Positions 39,623-48,004 of a stretch of DNA of 64,000 nucleotides are shown here, piece by piece (position 1 is the stretch's first letter; each line of letters begins with the position of its first letter). The notes under the pieces were generated by a model. That model saw only the letters and a list, made by a program, of their open reading frames with translations. It did not search any database and was not told the origin of the DNA. Both the position numbers and the translations under genes were made by a program. The stretch comes from JAJECS01 sp965219705 (GTDB taxonomy: Bacteria > Chloroflexota > UBA11872): contig OZ244789.1 in the NCBI GenBank assembly GCA_965219705.1, positions 1,426,001 through 1,490,000 of the forward strand, given 5' to 3'.

Positions 39623-39874
39623 ATGTCGCATGGCGCCCGAGTCTCCATCGAATACTGCCGGCAATGAAACTATCTCCCCCGAGCCGTCCGTGCGACGGAG
39701 GAGATTCTGACCGAGTTTGCGAAGGACGTGGCGGAGTGGACGCTGATCCCCTCCAGCGGCGGCGTGTTCGAGGTGAAAGTTGACGACCAGCTCGTGTTTT
39801 CCAAGCGCGCGTTGAAGCGACACGCCAAGCCGGGCGAGATCTACCCGCTGGTCAGCGAGGCGCTGGCCGGGTAA
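39623..39874 (+). CDS. Rdx/SelW-like selenoprotein with in-frame UGA
   Basis: 84 codons, with TGA at codon 15 read as selenocysteine: MSHGARVSIEYCRQ-U-NYLPRAV..., ending in TAA 39872. After the UGA the frame continues with the family's hallmark TLIPSSGGVFEVKVDDQLVF and SKRALKRHAKPGEIYPLV. The C-x-x-U motif sits exactly where Rdx family (SelW/SelT/SelH-like) redox proteins have CxxC or CxxU. A SECIS-like hairpin follows the UGA, and SelB is encoded 3.9 kb away. GGGAG precedes ATG 39623. Normal gene callers will miss or truncate it. Probable role: small thioredoxin-fold thiol-redox protein; the partner is unknown. Confidence 0.85.
39674..39703 (+). promoter_or_regulatory. Bacterial SECIS-like hairpin
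   Basis: Stem CCGTC (39684-39688) / GACGG (39694-39698) with loop CGTGC, and an outer stem CTCC (39674-39677) / GGAG (39700-39703). The apical loop begins 21 bases after the UGA and contains G-U, matching the known bacterial SECIS layout (small loop about 16-37 bases downstream) that recruits SelB. Confidence 0.6.
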
Positions 39875-39917
39875 CGCCCGCGGACCGCGCCGCGGCGGCG
39901 GAGCGACGACCGGACTG

Positions 39918-41231
39918 TCAATCGGCGGCGTAGGCCGTATCCAAGAACTCGGCCAGGTGCATGACCTGCAAATCGAGACCCCGGCGGCGTGCGCCGGTCC
40001 GCAGGTGCAGGATGCAGCCGGGGTTGCCCGACACGATGGTGCGAGCGCCGGTGGCCTGGATCGCGTCGAGCTTCTCGTCCAGGATTTGGAGTGACACCTC
40101 GGTATCGGTGGCGCTGTAGAGGCCCGCGGCGCCGCAGCAGACCGTGGGGTTGGCCGTCTCGACCAGCTTTACGCCGGGAATCGCGCCGATGAGGTCGCGG
40201 GGCTGCTGCGAAATGCCCTGGGCGTGGACCAGATGGCAGGCGTCCTGGTAGATCACCTCGCGCTCGACCTCGGCTGAGCCGCCGGGCGCCTCGATCTCCA
40301 CCAGGAACTCGGAGAGGTCTCGGACCTTGGCGGCGAGGGCATGCGCCCGATCGCGGTAGGCCGGATCCTCCGCGAGCAACTCGCCGTATTCCTTCAGGGT
40401 CGAGCCGCAGCCGGCGGAATTCACGACGACGGCGTCGTAGGCGTCCGCTTCGAAGGTGTCGATGTTGCGGCGCGCCAGGGCGCGGGCGGTCTCACGCGCG
40501 CCGCCGTGCACGTGCAGCGCGCCGCAGCACTGTTGGTGCTCGGGAAGGTGAACGTCGCAGCCGGCGCGCGCCAATACCCGCAGGGACGCCCGGTGCGCTT
40601 CGGCGAGCGCCAGCGACATGATGCAGCCGGTGAGGAAAGCCACCCGATGGCGGCGCTCGCCCTCGGCGGGGACGAAGCGCAGGTCGCCAGCCTGCAAGAA
40701 GCGTGCCGACATTGGCGGCGACATCTCGTCGAGCCGCGCCAGCGGTGGCGCGAGCGCGTGCAGCAGGCGGCTGCGGCGCACCAGCCACTGGACGCCGCTG
40801 CGCTGGTAGAGGCGCAAGCCCTGTCCCAGCAGCCGCAGCGCGCCCGGCCGGGTGAAGACGTGCCGCAGCACCGCGTCGGCGATGCGGCGCGGCCGCGGCA
40901 GCAGCCCGGCCTGCACCGTCTGCGCCCGCACGTCTTCGATGATTTCGCCGTATTTCACGCCCGAGGGACAGGCCGTCTCACAAGCGCGGCAGTCCAAACA
41001 GCGGAAGGTGTGCTTCAGAAATGTGGGACTGGCGAGCGACATGTGGCCCTCGGACACGGCCTTGGTGAGCTGAATGCGCCCGCGGGGCGAGTCCATCTCC
41101 AGCCGCAGCACGCGGTAGGTGGGGCACTCGTTGAGGCACAGGCCGCAGTGCACGCAGGTGGCGATGGTGGCGGAGTCGGGCGCGTCGTGCTGGCTGAAGC
41201 TGACGCTCGCGGTCGGGATGGCGGCGCTCAT
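39918..41231 (-). CDS. glcF: Glycolate dehydrogenase iron-sulfur subunit GlcF
   Basis: 437-residue electron-transfer subunit of membrane-associated glycolate oxidase. Two 4Fe-4S motifs: CVHCGLCLNECP (26-37) and CLDCRACETACP near residue 80. Two CCG domains follow (HQQCCGALHVHGG and TVCCGAAGLYS) with their upstream Cys, as in heterodisulfide-reductase-like subunits. Its ATG overlaps the glcE stop (ATGA), so GlcE and GlcF are co-translated. GlcD is not in the window; the complex may use the GlcE-like protein alone or a distant glcD. Confidence 0.93.
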   Translation of the reverse strand: MSAAIPTASVSFSQHDAPDSATIATCVHCGLCLNECPTYRVLRLEMDSPRGRIQLTKAVSEGHMSLASPTFLKHTFRCLDCRACETACPSGVKYGEIIEDVRAQTVQAGLLPRPRRIADAVLRHVFTRPGALRLLGQGLRLYQRSGVQWLVRRSRLLHALAPPLARLDEMSPPMSARFLQAGDLRFVPAEGERRHRVAFLTGCIMSLALAEAHRASLRVLARAGCDVHLPEHQQCCGALHVHGGARETARALARRNIDTFEADAYDAVVVNSAGCGSTLKEYGELLAEDPAYRDRAHALAAKVRDLSEFLVEIEAPGGSAEVEREVIYQDACHLVHAQGISQQPRDLIGAIPGVKLVETANPTVCCGAAGLYSATDTEVSLQILDEKLDAIQATGARTIVSGNPGCILHLRTGARRRGLDLQVMHLAEFLDTAYAAD

Positions 41232-42586
41232 GCGGCGTCCGCCAGAAACCGCCCAGGATTGAGCGTGCGGTTGGGGTCGAACGCGCGACGCAATTTCCCT
41301 GCCAGCGCATGCGCGCCGTTGGCCGGGTCCGTCCCCCAGACATCCAGTCGGCGCTTGACGGCGGCGGGCGTTGCTTCAACCACGACGGACGCATTGAACA
41401 TCTGCGCGGCGCGGCGCAGGTCGTCGACCGCGCGGCAGATCGCGTCGCCGTCGCCAGCGGTCCAACGCACCCGGCCCACGCCGCTCACGGCGTGCGCCTC
41501 CGCGCGCCACTCCAGCCCGTGCTCCGCGGCGATCTCGGCCGCCGACCCGAGCAGGGATGGAATCTGCGACGAGAGTGCGCTCATGCGACACACGGTATAC
41601 GGCGAGCCGTCCACGGGCGGTTCCGCCACGGCCACAGCGTCGCGCCAGAAATCGCGCTGGGCGATGCCGTCGAGGTGTCGGGGCGCGGCGCCGTTCGGCG
41701 CGAGGGCCTCGTGGACCATCGCGAACTGGGCGGCAACACCGGCTTCGGTGCCGCCGATGCGTACCGCCAGCACCCAGGCCTGGTCCGGCGCCTCAGCCGC
41801 CGCGATGAGCCGCCGATCCACGATGTCAACCGCCGTGGGCGCCGCGGGAAGATCCACAATCGCTCCAACGGCGGCGCCGGCTTCCAGCACCGACGCATAG
41901 CCATAGACCGCGGTGCGCTCATGAGCCGGCAGCGGCGCGACCTTGAGATTGACCCGGGTGATGAGTCCCAGCGTGCCCAGCGCGCCGATATGGGCTTTGT
42001 GCAGGTCGTAGCCGGTCACGTTCTTGACCACCATGCCGCCCGATTTCGTGATGGCGCCGTCGGGTCCCGCCGTCTCGGCCCCAATCACCAGGTCTCGGAA
42101 CGAGCCCGAGGCTACCCGGCGCGGACCCGACGTGTTGGTGGCCATCAGACCGCCGAGCGTGGCGGATGCCGCGAATGGCGGGTCCAGGGGCAGGTGCTGC
42201 CCTTCCGCGTGCAGGCGCGCTTGCAGGGCGGCCAGGCTGATGCCGGCTTGGACGCCCAGCGTCAGGTCCGCGGGCGTGTAGGCCACGATCTGATCGAGCG
42301 CGGTCGTGTCGAGCACCACGTCGACGCGCTCGGGGACGTTGCCCAAGCCCATCTGAGCGCCGGCGCCACGCGGGACGACCGCGGCGCGGAGCTCGTCGCA
42401 GCGCGCCAGGACGGCGGCCGCTTCGTCGGGGTGCGCGGGGCGCACGACCACGGACGGCTCAACCCCGTCCACAGCCATCGCCGCAAGGCCGCTGGTGTGG
42501 ATGCAACTGGGCGCTACCTCGCGCGCGAGCGCGGCTGCGATCTCCGCGGCCGGGGGCGCGGCCGGCGCCTCAGCTTCAAGTGCCAT
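41228..42586 (-). CDS. glcE: FAD-binding glycolate dehydrogenase subunit (GlcE/GlcD-like)
   Basis: 452-residue FAD-binding protein of the PCMH/vanillyl-alcohol-oxidase type. FAD motif VPRGAGAQMGLGNV, a cofactor strand LDTTALDQIVAY, DPPFAASATLGGLMATNTSG, and SGGMVVKNVTGYDLHKAHIG-type segment; the C-terminal RAFDPNRTLNPGRF closes the fold as in GlcD/GlcE. Oxidises glycolate or another 2-hydroxy acid to the oxo acid, passing electrons to GlcF. ATG 42586 was chosen; a much longer open frame into panC antisense DNA is an artefact of GC-rich sequence. Divergent from panC (51-base gap). Confidence 0.88.
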   Translation of the reverse strand: MALEAEAPAAPPAAEIAAALAREVAPSCIHTSGLAAMAVDGVEPSVVVRPAHPDEAAAVLARCDELRAAVVPRGAGAQMGLGNVPERVDVVLDTTALDQIVAYTPADLTLGVQAGISLAALQARLHAEGQHLPLDPPFAASATLGGLMATNTSGPRRVASGSFRDLVIGAETAGPDGAITKSGGMVVKNVTGYDLHKAHIGALGTLGLITRVNLKVAPLPAHERTAVYGYASVLEAGAAVGAIVDLPAAPTAVDIVDRRLIAAAEAPDQAWVLAVRIGGTEAGVAAQFAMVHEALAPNGAAPRHLDGIAQRDFWRDAVAVAEPPVDGSPYTVCRMSALSSQIPSLLGSAAEIAAEHGLEWRAEAHAVSGVGRVRWTAGDGDAICRAVDDLRRAAQMFNASVVVEATPAAVKRRLDVWGTDPANGAHALAGKLRRAFDPNRTLNPGRFLADAA

Positions 42587-42637
42587 GATTGGCAGTATGG
42601 GGCGCGGCCAGAACCGGAACAACCGCCGGGGCGCGGC

Positions 42638-43552
42638 ATGATCGTCGCGCGCACGCGGGCCGAGTTGGCGGCGGCGCGGACCGCCCTGCCCGCGCTTGTC
42701 GGCGCCGTGCTCACCATGGGCGGCTTGCACGACGGGCACACGGCCCTGCTGCGGGCGGCGCGCCGCGAGTGCGCGGCGGTCGTGGCCACGCTGTTTGTGA
42801 ATCCCAGCCAGTTCGAGGCCGAGCAGGACGCCGCGACCTACCCCCACGACGAGGCGGCCGATTTGCGGCGGTTTGCCGACGAGGGCGTGGACGTGGCGTT
42901 CGTCCCGCCGGCCCACGAGGTCTACGCGCCCGGGTTCGCCACCCAAGTTCGCGCGCCGCGCCTGAGCGCGGTTCTCGAAGGCGCGAGCCGGCCCGGGCAC
43001 TTCGACGGCGTCGCCACCGTGGTCACCCTGCTGCTGAATCTCACGCGCCCCGCGCGCAGCTACTTCGGGCAGAAGGATTGGCAACAAACGCGCGTCGTGC
43101 GGCAGGTCGTGGACGACCTCGCGCTCGGCGTGGACCTGCGCGTGGTCGGCACGGTGCGTGACGCCGCGGGCCTGGCCCTGGGCACGCGCAACGTGCGGCT
43201 GACCGGGGAGGGGCACCGGGCGGCCCGGGTGCTCTATCGCGCGTTGACCGCTGGCGCCAGCGCCTGGGGTCAAGGTGAGCGGCGGACGGAGCGTCTGGAG
43301 CAGGCCATGCGCCGGGAACTGAGTGCCGAGCCTCGGGTCCGCGTCGATTACGCGGCGGCGCGCCATCCCCTCACGCTGGAGGCGCTCGAGCCCCAGGTCG
43401 ACGCGGTCGCACTGCTCGTGGCCGCGTGGGTTGACGAGGTGCGCCTGATCGACAACCTCGTGCTTGGCGACGGCCTGGTCGATATCGATCCCGCGCCGCT
43501 GCTGGCCGACGCCGCGCATGGAACCGGCGGCGGCCCTCCGGCTCTGGCGTGA
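42638..43552 (+). CDS. panC: Pantothenate synthetase
   Basis: 304-residue enzyme joining pantoate and beta-alanine using ATP. LTMGGLHDGHTALLRAAR holds the HxGH nucleotide motif; LFVNPSQF, HFDGVATVV, YFGQKDWQQTRVVRQ and GLALGTRNVRLT (usual SSRN replaced by GTRN) follow. About 20 residues longer than typical at the C-terminus. ATG 42638 lies directly before the fold. The stop overlaps the selB start (GTGA). Confidence 0.93.
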   Translation: MIVARTRAELAAARTALPALVGAVLTMGGLHDGHTALLRAARRECAAVVATLFVNPSQFEAEQDAATYPHDEAADLRRFADEGVDVAFVPPAHEVYAPGFATQVRAPRLSAVLEGASRPGHFDGVATVVTLLLNLTRPARSYFGQKDWQQTRVVRQVVDDLALGVDLRVVGTVRDAAGLALGTRNVRLTGEGHRAARVLYRALTAGASAWGQGERRTERLEQAMRRELSAEPRVRVDYAAARHPLTLEALEPQVDAVALLVAAWVDEVRLIDNLVLGDGLVDIDPAPLLADAAHGTGGGPPALA

Positions 43553-45441
43553 CGGTCGAGTCCAAGGCGCCGCCGGCCGCAACGGTCGGCACGGCGGGGC
43601 ACGTCGATCACGGCAAGTCGACCCTGGTGCACGCGCTCACCGGCATCGATCCGGATCGACTCGCTGAAGAAAAGGCGCGGGGGATGACCATCGACCTGGG
43701 CTTCGCCTGGCTCACCCTGCCCAGCGGGCGCTCGGTGAGCCTGGTGGACGTGCCCGGGCATGAGCGATTCATCCACAACATGCTGGCCGGTGTTGGCGGG
43801 ATCGACGCCTGTCTCTTCGTCGTGGCCGCCGACGAAGGGGTGATGCCGCAGACCCGCGAGCACCTCGACATCGTGACGCTGCTGGGCATCGACCGCGGCG
43901 TGGTCGCGCTGGCCAAGACGGACCTGGTGGACGAGGAATGGCTCGATCTCGTGGAGGGGGAGGTGCGCGAGGTGCTGGCGGACAGCTCGCTGGCGAAGGC
44001 GCCCATCGTTCCGGTCTCCGCGCGCTCGCGCCGGGGATTGGGCACGCTCCTTGACACGCTGGACGAGCTCCTGGCGCAGCCGCAAGCGCGCACGCATACG
44101 GGCGGGCCGCGGCTGCCGGTGGACCGGGCCTTCAGCCAACGCGGCTTTGGCACCGTGGTGACCGGCACGCTGGCCGGCGGGCCGCTCGGGGTGGGCGACG
44201 CCGTCCACCTCTATCCGGGCGGCGAGCGGACGCGCGTGCGGGGCTTGCAGACGCATCGCGCGGCGGCGGGGCGCGCCTGGCCGGGGCGGCGCGTGGCGGT
44301 GAACCTTGGGGGCGTGGCGCCAGCCGACGTCCCGCGCGGCACGGTCGTCGCCGCGCCGGGCGCCGTCACCGAGACACGGCGGGTGGACGCCACGCTGCGC
44401 CTGTTGCCGTCGGCCCCGCGCGCGCTGAAGCCGGGGGAGCGCGTGGCCTGGCATTCCGGCACCGCCGAGGTGGTGGCGGCGCTGCGCTATCTCGAGGCCG
44501 GCCCCATCCAGCCGGGAGCCGCCGGCTGGGTCCAGTGGCGGCTCGGCGCGGCGGTGGCCCTGCGCAAAGGCGACCCCTATGTGATCCGGCGGCTCTCGCC
44601 GCCCATGACCATCGGCGGCGGTGAGATCGTGCGCGCGGCGGCCCGCCACGTGCCCAGGGGCGATCCCGGCGCGCTTGAGGCTCTCGAACGCGCCCGGCGG
44701 GCGGCGCCGGGGGAGCTGGTCGCCGCTGCGGTGGACGCCGCCGGGCCGCTGACGCCCGCGGAAATCGCCCGCCGCACGGAGTTGGCCCTGGACGTCGTGA
44801 CCGCGAGCGTGGACGACGTCCAGGGCGAAGACGGGCTTAACGTGATTGGCGGCTATGTTGCGACGACGGCCGCCATCGAGACGCTGAACCGGCGCATTCG
44901 GGCACTGGTGGCGCCGCGCGCCGGGCGCCCGTCCGTGGCCGGCGGCCTGGCGCGGGCCGTGATGCCTCAACGGCTGGGAGCCCCCGCGCCTCTCGTCGCG
45001 GCGCTGCTCGCGCAAATGGCGACAGACGGGCACCTCGTCCTCAAGTCTGGGCGGGTCCTACCGCCTGGATCAGCGCCGCCGCCGGACGGGCCGGAGGCTG
45101 CCCGCCTGCTGGCCGCGCTCGATCAGGGCGGCTTCGCCCCACCCGATATTCCCACGCTGGGAGCGTCCCGCGAGCTGCTGGACGCCCTGACCGCGGCAGG
45201 GCAGCTCGTGCGCATCACCCCGGCGTTCGGCCTGACGCGGGAGGGCTATGCACGCTGGCGGCGGGCTATTGGCGAGGCATTCGCGGCACACGAACGCGTG
45301 ACGGTGAGCCAACTCCGCGACCAGCTCGGTACAAGCCGCAAGTATGTGCTGGCGTTCCTGGAACATCTGGATGCCCGCGCCGTCACCCGGCGCGTCGGCG
45401 AAGCGCGCATCCTGCTGGACCGTAGCTGGCTGCCGGACTAG
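43549..45441 (+). CDS. selB: Selenocysteine-specific elongation factor SelB
   Basis: 630-residue translation GTPase that delivers Sec-tRNA to UGA codons marked by a SECIS hairpin. GTAGHVDHGKSTLVHALTG (G1), then LAEEKARGMTIDLGFAWL, the SelB-specific switch region; LVDVPGHERFIHNMLAG (G3), AKTDLV (G4). Domain II has the GFGTVVTGTLAGG motif, and the C-terminal 250 residues form the winged-helix repeats that bind the SECIS (end: SQLRDQLGTSRKYVLAFLEH). Start GTG 43549 overlaps panC. Its presence shows that this genome decodes selenocysteine. selA, selC and selD are not in the window. Confidence 0.95.
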   Translation: MTVESKAPPAATVGTAGHVDHGKSTLVHALTGIDPDRLAEEKARGMTIDLGFAWLTLPSGRSVSLVDVPGHERFIHNMLAGVGGIDACLFVVAADEGVMPQTREHLDIVTLLGIDRGVVALAKTDLVDEEWLDLVEGEVREVLADSSLAKAPIVPVSARSRRGLGTLLDTLDELLAQPQARTHTGGPRLPVDRAFSQRGFGTVVTGTLAGGPLGVGDAVHLYPGGERTRVRGLQTHRAAAGRAWPGRRVAVNLGGVAPADVPRGTVVAAPGAVTETRRVDATLRLLPSAPRALKPGERVAWHSGTAEVVAALRYLEAGPIQPGAAGWVQWRLGAAVALRKGDPYVIRRLSPPMTIGGGEIVRAAARHVPRGDPGALEALERARRAAPGELVAAAVDAAGPLTPAEIARRTELALDVVTASVDDVQGEDGLNVIGGYVATTAAIETLNRRIRALVAPRAGRPSVAGGLARAVMPQRLGAPAPLVAALLAQMATDGHLVLKSGRVLPPGSAPPPDGPEAARLLAALDQGGFAPPDIPTLGASRELLDALTAAGQLVRITPAFGLTREGYARWRRAIGEAFAAHERVTVSQLRDQLGTSRKYVLAFLEHLDARAVTRRVGEARILLDRSWLPD

Positions 45442-45468
45442 GGCAGTGGGTGCCGCAGTCTGCCCCTT

Positions 45469-45495
45469 AGATTCCTCGCTTGCGCTCGGAATGAC
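45469..45495. repeat. Dispersed repeat copy (reverse orientation)
   Basis: AGATTCCTCGCTTGCGCTCG then GAATGAC, the reverse complement of GTCATTCCGAGCG...GCGAGGAATCT. It lies between the convergent selB and pgk genes and can fold weakly. Confidence 0.75.
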
Positions 45496-45510
45496 GACGT
45501 GGGGCGCGGG

Positions 45511-46686
45511 TCAGGCGTCCGGCAGCGCGGCCACCCCCGGAAGCTCACGGCCCTCGATCAACTCGAGCGTGGCGCCGCCGCCCGTGCTGAGATGGGCAAA
45601 GTCCCCCGCGCGGCCCGAGGTCTGAGCGGCCGCGACGGCGTCCCCGCCGGCCACGATCACCTGGGCCGGCAAGTCCGCCAGGAGCCGCGCCAGCCCCAGC
45701 GTGCCGCCGGCGAACGGAGCGAGTTCGTAGACGCCAACCGGCCCGTTCCAGAGGACGGTCCGTGCGCCCGCGAGCGCCTCGGCATACGCGGCCAGCGACG
45801 CGGGACCAATGTCCAGAATCATGGCGTCGGGCGGCACTTCATCCAGCGCCACGGTTTGGGGCGCCGCGTCGGCGGACGCTTCGCGCGCGCCGACCGCATC
45901 CACCGGCAGCACCAGTTGGCAGCCGGCCGCTGTGGCGGCGGCGCGAATGCGTGTGACCGCGTCGGTGGCGCTTTCCGCCCGGGACCGACCGATGGCGACG
46001 CCGTCCGCTGCGAGAAACGTGTTGGCCATCGCCCCGCCGAGGATCAGGATGTCGGCAGTGGCCGCCAGCCGCTCGAGCAGCGCGATCTTGTCCCTGATCT
46101 TGGCGCCGCCCACGATGGCCGCGAACGGCGCCGGCGGTCCCCGCACGATTGGATCGAGCGCCCGCAGCTCGGCCAGCATGAGGTGTCCGGCGGCGGCGGG
46201 CAGAACCTGCGCCAGCCCGGCGGTGCTGGCATGCGCCCGGTGCGCGGTGCCGAACGCGTCGTTCACGTAGCAGTCGGCCAGGCGCGCCAGCGCGCAGACG
46301 TGGCCCGGATCGTTGGCCTCCTCGCCGGCGTGGAAGCGCACGTTTTCGAGTAACAGGACCTCGCCTGCCGCGAGGTCACGCGTCATGCGCTCGACGTGGG
46401 CGCCCACGCTGTCGGGGGCCAGGCGCACCGGCACATCCAGCGTCCGCGCCAGGTAATCCGCCACCGGCGCCAGCGACAGCTCGGGCCGGACGGCTCCGCG
46501 CGGGCGGCCGAGGTGCGACGCCAGCACCACGCGGGCGCCGCGGTCGCGCAGCTCGCGGATGGTCGGCAACGAGGCGCGGATGCGGGAATCGTCGCGAATC
46601 GCGCTCCCCGCCAGCGGCACGTTGAAGTCGGCGCGGACGAAGACGCGCCTGCCGCGGACGTCAAGGTCGGCCAGGCCGCGCTTCAT
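45511..46686 (-). CDS. pgk: Phosphoglycerate kinase
   Basis: 391-residue two-domain kinase making ATP from 1,3-bisphosphoglycerate. VFVRADFNVPLAG, ASHLGRPRG, LLLENVRFHAGEE, NDAFGTAHRAHAS and IVGGAKIRDKIALLERL define the N-domain; LWNGPVGVYE and STGGGATLELIEG define the ATP site. ATG 46686 is 42 bases after gap on the same strand, so gap and pgk form one transcript. Confidence 0.97.
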   Translation of the reverse strand: MKRGLADLDVRGRRVFVRADFNVPLAGSAIRDDSRIRASLPTIRELRDRGARVVLASHLGRPRGAVRPELSLAPVADYLARTLDVPVRLAPDSVGAHVERMTRDLAAGEVLLLENVRFHAGEEANDPGHVCALARLADCYVNDAFGTAHRAHASTAGLAQVLPAAAGHLMLAELRALDPIVRGPPAPFAAIVGGAKIRDKIALLERLAATADILILGGAMANTFLAADGVAIGRSRAESATDAVTRIRAAATAAGCQLVLPVDAVGAREASADAAPQTVALDEVPPDAMILDIGPASLAAYAEALAGARTVLWNGPVGVYELAPFAGGTLGLARLLADLPAQVIVAGGDAVAAAQTSGRAGDFAHLSTGGGATLELIEGRELPGVAALPDA

Positions 46687-46728
46687 GCGGCGGTCGAATT
46701 GGCGACGGGCGCCACCGTGCGGGTGCGG

Positions 46729-47748
46729 CTAGACGGCGGCGGCCGCTGGCGTCTCGGCGGCGACCAGCGCCGCGGCGTCGGCCACGCGGCAGGCATACCC
46801 CCACTCGTTGTCGTACCACGCGGCGACCTTGGTCAGGTCGTCACCGATCACCATGGTGCTCTCGGCCTCGATGATCGACGAGTGCGGGTCGCCTCGCAGG
46901 TCCACCGACACCAGCGGGTCGTCGTTGATCGCCATGATTCCCCGCAGCCGTCCGTCGGCCGCGTCACGCAGCGCGTCGTTGACCTCCGCCTCGCTAGTCG
47001 AGCGCTCCAGGTGTGCGACGAACTCGACGATTGACACCGTGGGCACCGGCACGCGGTAGGCCGCGCCGTGCATGCGGCCGTCGAGCTCGGGGATGACCAG
47101 CCCGATGGCCTTGGCGGCCCCGGTTGAGGTGGGAATGATGCTCATCGCCGCGGAGCGCGCCTCGCGCAGATCGCCCGCTGGGCCGTCAACCAGCGCCTGC
47201 GACGCGGTGTAGGCGTGCACGGTGGACATCAGGCCCTTGCGCACGCCGAAGGCGCGGTGCAGCGTGTCCAGCGGCGGCGCCAGGCCGTTGGTGGTGCACG
47301 AGGCGTTGCTCACGATGCGATGGGCGGCGGGATCGTAGCGGTCGTCGTTGACCCCCATGACGATGGTCAGGTCTGCCCCTTTGGCGGGCGCGGTGATGAG
47401 CACCCGGTCGGCGCCGGCGTCCAGGTGGAGCGCGGCGCGCTCGCGCTCGGTGCCGACTCCCGTGGCCTCGATGACGAGTTGCACGCCCAGCTCGCCCCAG
47501 GGCAGCCGGTTCCATTCTCGCTGCGACGTGGTCGGAATGCGGCGGCCGTTAACGACCAAGACCGAGCCGTCCACGGCCACCTCTCCCGGGAAGCGGCCAT
47601 AATTGCTGTCGTAGCGCAGCAGATGCGCCAGCGTCTCGAGGTCCACGAGCTCGTTGATCCCCACGACCTCGACCTGCGGCTGCCGCTCCAGCAGCGCGCG
47701 AAATGCTTGACGGCCGATCCGCCCGAACCCGTTGATGGCTATGCGCAC
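46729..47748 (-). CDS. gap: Glyceraldehyde-3-phosphate dehydrogenase
   Basis: 339-residue NAD(P)-dependent enzyme. RIAINGFGRIGRQAFRALL binds the cofactor; catalytic Cys in NASCTTNGLAPPLD, His in TVHAYTASQ, PTSTGAAKAIG, and WYDNEWGYACRV at the C-terminus. INEL after the second strand, in place of IND, leaves cofactor preference open. GTG 47748 has GAGAGGG upstream. On the minus strand TATACT (47788-47783) may be the -10, without a convincing -35. First gene of gap-pgk. Confidence 0.95.
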   Translation of the reverse strand: MRIAINGFGRIGRQAFRALLERQPQVEVVGINELVDLETLAHLLRYDSNYGRFPGEVAVDGSVLVVNGRRIPTTSQREWNRLPWGELGVQLVIEATGVGTERERAALHLDAGADRVLITAPAKGADLTIVMGVNDDRYDPAAHRIVSNASCTTNGLAPPLDTLHRAFGVRKGLMSTVHAYTASQALVDGPAGDLREARSAAMSIIPTSTGAAKAIGLVIPELDGRMHGAAYRVPVPTVSIVEFVAHLERSTSEAEVNDALRDAADGRLRGIMAINDDPLVSVDLRGDPHSSIIEAESTMVIGDDLTKVAAWYDNEWGYACRVADAAALVAAETPAAAAV

Positions 47749-48004
47749 GTCGTGCCCTCTCGCGCAGCGCCCGATCGCATGTCGAGTATAGGTGCGGGCT
47801 GCCGGCAATGCCCTGCAGCCCAGTCCGAATGCCCCCAAGATTCGGCTTGACCGGGCCGGGGTGAAAGGGCTGGGACGCTCGCTGGGGCGCCGCAGCGCCG
47901 ACGGTTCGGACGGCGGAGTGGGCCTGACCTAGAATCGTGCTCGCCGCAGAGCATCCCGTGCCCAGATGGCGCCGCGCCCGCCGGGCGCGGCGCGCGGAGC
48001 CGCC

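Noticed and set aside
39536..39823. 95-residue minus-strand frame opposite the selenoprotein
   Set aside because: Sense translation with UGA as selenocysteine matches a known family; the antisense frame has no recognisable motif.
41309..43552. A 747-residue plus-strand frame extending panC upstream
   Set aside because: Everything before ATG 42638 is antisense to glcE and shows no conserved motif.
41228..43582. A 784-residue open frame on the minus strand covering glcE and the antisense of panC
   Set aside because: Only the part from ATG 42586 has FAD-enzyme motifs; the first 332 codons are the antisense of panC, which is open because of high GC.
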